DNA of 64,000 nucleotides from Mya arenaria. Its lineage: Eukaryota; Mollusca; Bivalvia; Myida; Myidae. The stretch spans positions 25,837,650 to 25,901,649 of the forward strand of contig NC_069129.1 in assembly GCF_026914265.1 (NCBI RefSeq), given 5' to 3'. The translations under genes were made by a program, and so were the position numbers. Positions 47,601-59,600 of this stretch are shown in pieces. The first letter of the stretch is position 1. Every line of letters begins with the position of its first letter. Below the pieces are notes generated by a model. It was not told the origin of the DNA. It saw only the letters and a program-made list of their open reading frames with translations, and did not search any database.

Positions 47601-50600
47601 GAAGACCCGTTAAGGAGACGCCATATTCTGTATCCATGACAATAGGTCCGGCCCATATCCTTTGTTCGCCTTCAGATGTGCCACTAGGCAATGGAGTGCT
47701 GGTCAGGTTTACTAGTAATAAAGCAGCCTGAAATATTGATAATTAAAAATTGTGTTTGCACTTCTTGTATTTTTTTGTCTTCACAAAACGGTCTTATTTT
47801 CAACAAACATAATAATTTCCTAACTAAATTTTCCAAATGCTTTTTATTTATTTTTTGTTCAAATCCTATTGCTATTCTTACCTGTTGTCGGACAATGCTG
47901 CACTCAGACGTATCAAGCAGTATGGAAAGAGCCGCTGCCCAAATACCCCCAGGGATGTGTTTACAGTTTGCCGTCAACAGTTTCCGACCTTCTTCCAAGC
48001 ACGACAAGGTCACAGCAATACCAAGACCAGCAGTCCGCACCTAAAGATAAAAAATTGCAAATTTAAATGATCTAATTTACAACATTTCATTTGTCAAACA
48101 GAAGCCTGAAAACAAGGTTTTATCTACAGTCAGCTGTAAAGTCACATGACAAATGGTCTCCATGGTGATTATAAAAATGAGTTCAAGTAACAAAACATCT
48201 TCATTGATCCTGGTATTTTTAAATGTCCACATGCAGTATTGGATGCTTTAAGCTTACAACAGAATCTTCGCAAGCTCACAATGAAAGCATCCAGTTCAGT
48301 CCTTGGTCACATGACATATCATCTCCATGGTGACTGTAAAGATGTGTTGGAGTATTAAACAATTTGTTCGCTTACCACAGACTCCCTTTTAAACCAGAGT
48401 GTAAGCAACAAAGTAAGTCTTAGGCGACCTGACATATCGTCTCCATGACAACTGTAAAGATGAGTTGGAGTCACAAACAACTTGTTTGCTTTCCTAAGAA
48501 TTCCTTTTAGACCACAGCATACGTAAGTACCAAGTAAATCCTTGGTCACCTGACATAACATCTCCAAACGACTATAAAGATGAGTAAAACTAACAAAATA
48601 GTTTGTTTGCTTACCTCAAAACCTCTGTAAGTAGGCCCACTGTTTAAGCATCCATACAAGTCCTGGGTGAACTGATAATCATCACCATGGAGACTGTGAA
48701 AATGAGTTAATGTAACACAACAACTCATTCGCTTACCTCAGAATCTCTGTAAGCCCACAGTGTAAGCATCCAGTCCAGTCCTGGGTCACCTGATATATCG
48801 TCTCCATGACGACTGTACAGCCAGTTTTTTGGCCACTCCTACAATTAAAAAATCCAACATAAAGACAGTTATTAAGAATTCATTTTATGTCAATGTCAGT
48901 AATTTATATAACAACTGAATGCAGTTTGATCAAAGTACTTTATATAAAATTATAATAATGTATTCATTTCGACAATATTGGCACTATATTCCATAACATA
49001 ATAGGTAGATCAATATACATTCAGTGCGCCATCGGCATAAATATATTAGCATCCACAGTATTTTTTTCTGTTACACTTCATGATATACCAGGGAAAAATT
49101 GACCGACAAAATCTCATTTTAAAGAATAGTCATGAGACAGGCGTGACAACCATTTTTCCAATGAAATTTCATGTTACAACTAAATATACAACACTTATTA
49201 CCCTGTATTCTCAGTTGTCTCCAAGGGCGAGTCCATTTATGATTACAATATTTTCTTGGCCAAATTGCCCACGGTACACAATGTAGCATAGTGAAGTAGT
49301 GTATAAGGAGTATAAGATGGATCCCCCTTTGCTTATTCATCTATTTCATTGAAATTGTATGACCCCTCATTATCTAAAAGCATAGCGAAATAGGGTATGG
49401 GGGATTTGCGTTGGACCACCCTTCGTTTATTCATCTATTTCATTGAAATTGTATGACCCCTCATTATCTAAAAGCATAGCAAAGTAGTGTATGGGAGATT
49501 TACGTTGGACCACCCTTCGTTTATTCATCTATTTCATTGAAATTGTATGACCCCGCAGTATCTAAAAGCATAGCAAAGTAGTGTATGGGGGATTTGCGTT
49601 GGACCACCCTTCGTTTATTCATCTGTTTCATTAAAATTGTATGACCCCGCAGTATCTAAAAGCATAGCAAAGTAGTGTATGGGGGATTTGCGTTGGACCA
49701 CCCTTCGCTTATTCATCTGTTTCATTGAAATTGTATGACCCGTCATTATCTAAAAGCATAGCGAAATAGGGTATGGGGGATTTACGATGGATCATACCTC
49801 GTTTATTCATCCGTTTAAGTGAAATGGTACGATTTCATGATTTACTTATTCTAAACATACTGTACCTCTCCTTTAGATTGTGTTGCCATCTCATATGCCA
49901 GGTGCCTCAGACACAGAGTGGCAGCCTTGGTAACACCCTTCCCCATAAAGGACATGGCCGTACCTCCTCGACCGATGTGGAAGGCACACACAACCTCCAG
50001 TAGACAGTTTAGAACCTGACAAAGGAGTGCATTCCCTTCCTGGTCTGTACATTCCTGGCTCCACCCTGGCCTATAAAAGGACAATTACCACAATAGGACT
50101 ATTGGTACTACAGTAAGATCTCAAGGCTTAAATTCAATTTGGGGATTCTCGCAGATTCGGAATGCTGGCCCCTATTTCTCGAAACTTCTTAAGCTTTACA
50201 TGCTTAAGTAGCTTATATCAATTAGACAAAACACCTTCTTAAATGAGATTGTGGTAAACAAAATATGGTTTGTTGTGATAACCATATAAGTAATTCCTAT
50301 TTGACATCTAATTACTCTTAATGCAGTAAATATTACGCCAATTAAAGACGAAGAAAATAGTGAGATTAGCTTAATCCTGTTACCAGTATAAGGGACTTAA
50401 GAAGTTTTGAGGAACTGGGGTCAGCTGACAATCCCTAGATGTTTGAAATCAAGATTGGCAAAAATCAATTTTAAAAAGTACATGTATATGACAGTTTTCA
50501 TCCTTGATATTTGAAAAACAATTTAAAGCAACTATTTAAATTCAGTTTTCCATTAATTTATAATAACGAGTTTTTTTTAGTATATCATAAAATATTTTTC

Positions 50601-53600
50601 ATCAAAAACATACAAATACAAATACAATTCCCCTGTTTTACCAGATCATTTTAACACATTTCAACTGGCAGCCATTTTAACTTGAGTGTATCAAGTATAG
50701 GTTTTTTTATGAGCGATGATGTCATGACTATAAATGGCAAACAGTCAGCATATAAAAACATATCATAGTCACAACAATCTTGACTGTTACTGTACAGGAT
50801 GATGATCTCATTTCTCTTATGTTCAATAGAACATATAAATTGCAAATGAAAATTTACTTTGCTGTAATGTGCACAAGGGCCAGAAGTGTGGCCTCCAGTG
50901 CAGCTAGGTTGTAGAAATGTGGAGCGTCAGTCACGTTCAATCTCTGCACCAGACGATGGGCTAGATCCCCTCGTAGTTGATGGAACTTTAACCTTGAAGA
51001 GCATAAACAATCTTAAAACCAATAATTGCATGAAAGTGTAATAACATTGTATCAACAAATCTATACATCCCCGAAAGTGGTTTGCATAAACCTACCTATG
51101 GATGTAGGAAATGCAAGATTATGGCTAGTTCTGGCTACCATAACTATAACTTTCACTACTAATTCATTTTGTTGCTTACCATATTTTTAAAAGCATTTTT
51201 TTTTTTAACTTCGGCTTTCATTAAAAGTGGAAAACAATGCAAAACAGAGCCTAAATTTCAATAACCAAGAACTTTCTGTTTAAAAATAGGTCAATATTTA
51301 AAAATGAGCGCATCATGCTCAGTTTGTCATTTTTCACTTGAAAAGTGGCATAATTTAACAATTATAACTGTGAAGTTATAATGGTAATAGGCCTTGTATA
51401 TGGGCACATTGTCTTCTGTAACATATCTACCAAGTTTCAAATAACTATTTTGAATGGATTTCAAGTTGTGACCACAATTAAAGTTTATACACGACAAGCT
51501 ACACATGTATACTAAAACAACTACAACAGAAAGGCTAATTAAGACAATACCTGGACATTTTTTCAAAAAGTAAAAAACACACACACACATTTGAGAAACA
51601 AAAAAAGTAAAATTCCACTTGGCTTACCTTACAGTGAGAAGATAGGGCAGGGAATTGTTGTAGGCCGAGATAAAAGCTAGCAATGCTTTGTCAAGGGACC
51701 TGAAACAGTATTCACAAAAATAAAACATTTACTAGAAAAAAAAGTATAAAAGAATCCTACTTTATCTTACCTACTGATCTTATGCATAAAATAATCCTAT
51801 AGTCCATTTAAAGGGTAAACTCTTTTATCTTTATAACTGTCTACATTCTGAACACTTTCAGTTAATGAGAGAACAGCATACAGTTTGCGGTGCAAACCAA
51901 AAAAGGGCAATACTTCAAATGCCTTGAGGAATGAAATAGTAACATGTAGTGCCAACAAGAACACACTGGAGACAACATTAACTCTCATATACTGTTGTTT
52001 TTCAGATAAACAAGCGTAACAGCTAGACAATTAATAAAGCCAGAGTTATGGGCCTTGTAAGAAATTTACGTATTGTATTTGGTAACATTTGTACCATTTA
52101 TCATTGACAATAAACAACACCAAAGCTGTTAAACCCTTGACTGAATTTCATTGATAAAGAGAAAAGCTTAAATAAGTCAATTGGTACAACCATTAGTCTT
52201 TATACATGTATATTTGCATGTTTAAAGAACTCTTGGCGACAATTTCTCGAAACATCTTAAGTCCCTTATAACAGGATTAAGCTAATCTCACTATTTTTGT
52301 TGTTCTATAAAATGTGTTATATTTACTTCTTCAATATTTTTTAGAAATTATGTAGGAAAAATCTGTATGATTATCAGAATAAACCATTTTTCATTTATCA
52401 AAATCCATATTCAGTATGTATTTTAGCTAATTAAAATAAGCAACTTAAGCCTGTTAAGCTTAAGAAGTTTCGAGAAATTGGGGCCTGACCTTCAAATGAA
52501 CTCATATCATACCTCTTGATGTTGACCTGGCCCTCATTTGCCTCTTCTGCCATTTCTCTAGCAGTCTGTCTGTGTAATAGACTAATTAGAGGACCTTTTG
52601 GATGGTAGAGCACCTCGCCCACCCATTGCAGGATGTTATCTGGTGCCCGATTGGTCAGTTTCAAAACGAGGCTGATAAATCTCAGAATATCCCAAAGGAG
52701 GCTCTCATCTGCTGTTGAGGCTGGAGTGACCTTCACAAACCTAAAATATAAATGCTGCATCATGTGGAATGGGCACAAATATATTGACATTATTTTGTGG
52801 GATGACCACTCTAAAAGGTAATAAAAATATTGTTTTCTGCACGTGCATTTTTGGACTAATATTTACATCAACAACCTTAGACTGAGAGTCTGAAATTCCT
52901 TTAAAAATGGGCTGAATTCACTTACTTATTAATTACTTTTCATAAGGAATACACCCATGTGTTTTAATTATTTTTGTAAGACATATGGGCGACAAAAATC
53001 ATTTGAATGAAACATGAACTGTTTGAAATGTTTTAAATAACCTGAATACTCCTTATTTACATGCTTTATAGTTTGTAAAATATTTGTCTTTTATATTAAT
53101 TATTATGTCAACTTTGTATGCCAAAGATTCAGAGTATATGCCACTCGTAATTATATTTAACTACAAAGAATGTTATATTAATCAATGCATTATATTTAAC
53201 TACAAAGAATGTTATATTAATCAATGCAATCATATTATGGCTTGAGCATTTCATACTTTGAAACTACTTAAGTTGCCCTATTTATTACAAAACACAATTT
53301 CCTCTTCTAAACTGCCATTCGATAAGACAACTACATGTACAATACATATACTATACTATGCCCAAATATACTTATAGTTTGTTTTCGGAACCAGGACGAG
53401 AAACCAATACTGAGCTAAGGTAATTATGGTACAAATTAAAACAATAATGAATATTCATAAAACATTTTAATTAATATGATAGAACACTAAAGCAGATGTT
53501 GATAGTGCATGACTGTACAGTCTATGTAAGTTTCTAATTTCATTCACATGATTTTACTATATGTAAGAGTTCAAGTTATGCCTTTACAACTTTTTCAGCT

Positions 53601-56600
53601 GAAAAAAAAAGGATATTAATGCCAGCCCCCAGTGAGGATCGAACTCACGACCCCTGGTTTACAAGACCAGTGCTCTACCACTGAGCTATGGAGGCATGTG
53701 CTCTCCTATGGTTTAAACTAGCGATATAAATCCACCTAATGTTATAAATCCAATACTTGTTTATGCACATACTAGACCATGATAATACATCTATTATTAG
53801 CTTTCTGATATGCTTGACTGAACATGCTATATTTAAGTTCAAGATTTATGTGTGAATGTACAGTGGAGTAGAAAAGTTGTTCACTTTTATGAATAAAAAG
53901 AATAGGAGTTTTACTTTTATAACAGAAAAGGTGTTTACTCCATAAATATATTAAGTATTTTACACAAATGGTCATTCAATGGGTTTTTTCATCGCCTTAG
54001 TAAACAAGTTTGAGCAGAATAAGAAATGTGTTTCTATTTATATCATTTATATAAATACAATTTTGATGATTTCTAGTGCTTAATTAATACATAAAACATT
54101 ACTAAAACAACTACAATTAATCAACATATCCATATACTGGTTAGCAACCCCTTTTTTTACAAGGTCAGAGGTATAAACAACGTTTATTTGGGTCGAATTC
54201 CACATACTTCTAACATTTGATATCTGTCAAAAATGATGCCGCAATGAAGCGCAAGACTGATTTGTGTAAAATATTTTGTTTTGACTGGTTTTAATTAAAT
54301 GGGCGAAAAAGTGGTACGGGCGAATAAAAGGTCGCTAACCAGTACAGATATTACAATAGGTATATACCAGGCCTTCTAAAAGTATAGAACATAAATCAGT
54401 CTGGATCCTGCGACCCCCCCCCCCCCAAAAAAAAATCCCCAACCACTCAAAAAAAGACCTGTTCAAAAGCCTGATTAAATATAAATGTCGCACATTTTCA
54501 CGGTGTGTATTCTGTCAATATGTATTCGCGATGTGACAATTCATAAGAGGGCTCTAGAACCATCATGGCAGATTTAGATAGTAATTGATAAAAACTTAAT
54601 TTCAAATGAGATTCTCATCGAGTTCTGTGGCGTTTCTAACAAGAAACGCTGTGATCGAAATTTAAATTAGCTGCGGCCAGCAGGAAGCGGTCAGACGACA
54701 AAAGATGAAACAGAATTATGATTTATTTGCTTAATGCTACTACAGTGGTAACTGATAATCTTGAATAATCATATATATCTAGATTTCTATTCGGGGCTTC
54801 TAGCTATAAGTTTGATACCGAAAACAAATTTTTCATTACAGTGTATCAAAATGGCGTAAGCGGCGCACTCTGCTTTCAGACTCTGTAGTTAATCAAGCGT
54901 GTTGCTGTTGATACCCAATTACAGGACTAGGTTAATAAATTCGGAATGTTAATGCTTTCCCGAATTAACTATGACAACTGATTAATTTATAATGACATCT
55001 TACCATGATGGCACATCATCCATGACATAAAATGAGAATTTCAGTCACTAAGCATACCTTGGTTACTGTGATGAAACAATTAGTTTTGATTATGGATATG
55101 ATTTTGCACTACTTACCTGGCTACCGCTCCACACCAATCAAGTGTGTGGAAAATCTCCATGACACCTGCATCGCTCCTAGCAACAAGGTAACCAAGGAGA
55201 CGCCTGAGTGATCGCTGGACTGCGAAATGTGAGGTTGAGTTTGTGATGTCATAGACTGCTGACTGGAGACCTTGACGGAGATGTGAGTTTGTCAGAATTA
55301 TTTTGTCAGTCGGCGTCAGGCGGAGTTTTGCAGAAAATCTAAAATAGGAAATGAAATGAAGTTCGCCCCCCCAAAAAATTATATCAAAATTAGATTTTAG
55401 CTATTAGTGATTAAACAAATTAAATAGTGTTAAAAATTGTTCTGTATTATAAATCTTACCAATAATTACTGGTACAACCATCATCTATAATGATATTAAT
55501 ACATTGCCTTATTTTTTTTTCAACATAAAAGAACCAATAATTTTTTTGTGCTTTCAAGGTAAAGTTATGTTCTATGATCAAAATGATTCCACCAAAATCT
55601 CAAAAAAGCATGAACAATTTTACATTAAAAATGGTAAAAAAGTGATTTTAACAAAAAAAACCCATCTAAATTACTTTACCAGCTATATAAAATACTTACT
55701 CCAGATCCGAATCCCCAGATTTGGCTGTGGTTCCCGACAAGTATTTCACTAGGTTATCCATTCCCTCATGCCATGCTACATTCCATGTGACTCTCATCAT
55801 TTCAAGGGGCACGGCCGTCATTAACGGGTCAGGATCAGCCGGTGGCAGCACCTCATGCGGACTTTTCTCATAGTGGACAGAGGGCCGGAATGGTAGCTTG
55901 TATCTGTAAGAAAATTATAGGATATATAACATTGTTCTGTACAATACATGCAATATTCTATACCTCATTTATTCGTCCAATCAGAGACTGTCATTTTCAA
56001 CAATTAACGATACAATATATTTCCATATCAAGATACATGTGCGTACAAAAAATCCTCTTTTTTTCAGTTAATTATGATTCATAGGTCCCATGTTAAACCT
56101 ATGATAAAGAACAAAAGGCCTGAAAAGGTTCTAAATGAAAATCAGGATCAATAGAAGCTCTAAATGTAGAATTACATAAGGTCTCTTTAAGAACCATGAC
56201 CAATTCTCCTTTGTTTAAAACGAAACGTAATAATATTGTTAAAATCTAATATCAATGCTCTTATAATTCCACTATCTGGAATAATGAAGGAATAGAATAA
56301 ATAAGTTCTTTATCATTGTTCTGTTCATGTTTCTACAGCTGGAAAAAACATATTGGACTCAACAAACCGCTCGTCCAATATGGTTTTCCCAGATGTGTAC
56401 TTGTCCAAACATACTTTTTTATTATAAACCATCATGAATCTGCAAGGAATACACATCTCAAAATGCATTTGTCCCTATTCCACCTAGTGTGTTGTATTCC
56501 ACTTGTTGTCAAGTATCATTGCACAATGTTAAAATGATGTCAGAATGCTAAATAGTGAACTGTTAAGATGTAATTTATTATGTAATATTAATTGTATTTT

Positions 56601-59600
56601 CTTAATGATTTAAACCAGAAATGTATGCCTAAAAAGGGTTTTTAGAACTGAACTCATCTGGAAGGTCATAATTGTCTTCCATAGATTTGTTCATATTTTG
56701 TCTTCACTTGGCAAAGCAGAATCTGCAAACGTGAGTGGAATAGTACCTTCCCTATCAAAATGCAGTTCTATTTCCCTATTTTATTAACGAAATCAAATGC
56801 ATAGAAATAAAAGATCGAGGGGCACACATGCCTGTCATTACTTGGTGGCAGTTAAACCTCTCTGGTGCTTTTTTTATGGAGAACATGCTCCCAGTGGGGT
56901 TTTAGCCCACAACATTATTGGTTGAGAGGCATACATCTACCTCAATAGACCAATGCAGTCAAACATTTTACTTATGATTGAATTATTGTTTTCAAGCGAT
57001 TTAAACATTCATACCTTAGTTTGACAATGTTCGGCACAGAAAAGGCTGTGTTTTTACTGCCACTGCAAAGAATAGAAAACAGGTTCTGATTATGTTCATA
57101 GTAACTGAGTTTAATTTGAAAAGTTATATTTTCACTTTCAGATTGTCAAAAGAATAACAAATAGAGATTATACACGATTCAAAAAAGGACTGGATTTCAA
57201 AAAGCTCCAGTAAAGTCCATCAAAGGTTCATGCTCAGGTGACCAGGTTCATGCTCAGTTGACCATATCCAATATACCGTAATTATCTTGATGGGACTGTA
57301 CCAAGTGCTGTCAGTGTGCAGTCAATGTGGAGTCAAACAGCTGGCTTACAAAAACATAAGGTAATACAAAATCTATACTAATGGCCAAAAGTCGTGTCCG
57401 GTATGGGTATGGGTATGGGCCTTGCAAATCCTCAATACCAATTTTCAACAGATTACTGTACCGCCAGTTCTGGCTCAAATTCCAAAATTCTTTTTTCATT
57501 GAATGCAAATTAATGTCCTCTTTCCATCGATACCAAATTTATGAGTGTGCAATATAAAACAGAACAGATATTGTAGTTTTTGTAAACCGTACAAGACTTT
57601 TGGATATTGTAGTTTTTGTAGACCGGAAAAGACTTTTGGCCATAAGTATATTATATGTCTAGCATCCGAGTCTCCAATTGACCCACAGCACTGGGCAGGA
57701 AAGGATAAGAACTGTACCATTGAAAAAAATAATCTTATTCTCTTTACAACAAATGCCTTTGATTAAAGCAGATTTTACTGGAATCTGTACTTGATCAAAG
57801 CTTCCACAATATCTCAACTTTTGTCGTGGAAAAACTGAGAATCAATAAACAATATCCCAAACGTAAAATAATAATTTGTGAAGGCCCTTAGGTGAATTCT
57901 TGACCCTTGACATTCCCGCCAACCCCCACACACATCCTGCCCCTAGAAATTCTGAGGGGCTAAAACAAGAGGCACATCAGTGCCTGTGCTCCACTGGCCA
58001 AAAGGTTCAAGCAAAGACCACCTAACGAACATTTTCGTCAAGTTTCATAGAAATACAATCATCAATTTTTGAGGAGAAGTTATTTATTTATTTTTTTTAC
58101 TTTAATAGCTCTGGCTGCCATGTTGTGCAGTGGACCGAAATGATTTGGGCAATTTGAGTAAAGGAGCACCAAACAAACATTTCTGTCAAGTTCTATCGAA
58201 AAAAGGTCATCGGTTTCGACGACAAGTCGTATAAAGTTTTTTTTATTTTTTAGCTCTGGCAGCCATGGTGTGCAGTGGACTGGAACCATTTAACAAATTT
58301 TGGTTAATGACCACCCAAGGAACATTTCTGTCAAGTTTCATCAAAATCTGATCATCGGTTAACATTTAATCTGAATAGATTATGAAGCAAATATCTAACC
58401 TGAACAAGAACTGATGAGATAGAATCGACTTGGTGTTTCACTTACACTTTTCGGCCATTTAAGTTACTAAAAATAGCTGTTTCATAAACTTTCAGAATGT
58501 CACTTAAACGAAAATTAATGTTCAGTCTATATATACTTTCCTATGTATAAATGTAAGGTTTTTAAATTGATCTTTTTGTGAGAACTTTATGCTTATATGT
58601 TTACTCATAAATTATTATTGTTTAAAAATTATTTAAAGATGCTATACGTGAAAAATTAAGACATTATTTTTTTGCTATTAAAGGGAGGTAATTCAGTAGT
58701 AAAATGTAATCAAAGCTATTAAAGCATGGCATTTCTTTTCTAACCATGTTGATATTATTACAGTCTATTCAAGCAAGATGCCTTTTGTTTTTACATAGTA
58801 CCCATAGGTTCTGAAAAACAAGGAGCACTATTCCCAACAGAAGGATGTCACTCCCTATCACTGCATGAGCATCATAATAAAGAAATGTTTACTCAAACTG
58901 CAAGCTGCTCAATTGAAATAGGTATTTACCTCAAGCATACAGTTTTATAATGTGGCAAAATAGTCGGACTACTAGATTGTCATTGGGACTAGTAAAATAT
59001 GCCATTATGCTAGTCCAACTGGCTAGTAGGTTAAAATGTTTTTCGTGAAGACTGCGGACGAGAAGTCCTTAAAGGTTTTTCTATTTTTAACTCTCGCAGC
59101 CATGTTGTGCAGCGGACCGGAACCATTTGGGCAATTTTGGTTAAAGGGCATCCTGATGAACATTTATGTAAAGTTTCATCAAAATCTGATAATCGGTTTC
59201 TGAGAAGATGTAGTTTAACGTTTTTTTCTATTCTAAGCTCTGGTGCCCATGTTGTGCAGCAGACCAGAACTGTTTGGGCTATTTTGGTTAAGGACTACCC
59301 AAGTAACGTTTCTGTCAAGTTTCATTGCAATACGATCATCGGTTTCTGAGGAGAAGTCGTTTAAAGGTTTTTCTATTTTTACCTCTGGGGGCCATCTTGT
59401 GCAGTGGACCGAAACCATTGAAGCAAATTTGATAAAGGACCATCCAAGGAACATTTCTGTTAAGTTTCATCAAAATCTGAACATTTCTGTTAAGTTTCAT
59501 CAAAATCTGATCATCAGTTTCTGAGAAGATGTTCTTTAAAGGTTTTTCTATTTTTTTGCCCTGGCAGCCATGTTGTGCAGCGGACCGGAACCATTTGAGT

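Larger units (their letters stand above)
52741..55116. other. large rotatin intron
   Basis: A 2.4-kb intron. It contains a 42-bp direct duplication, the tRNA-Thr gene and a C-homopolymer near 54414-54426. No coding segment. A short palindrome gcgtttct/agaaacgc sits near 54630. Confidence 0.6.
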
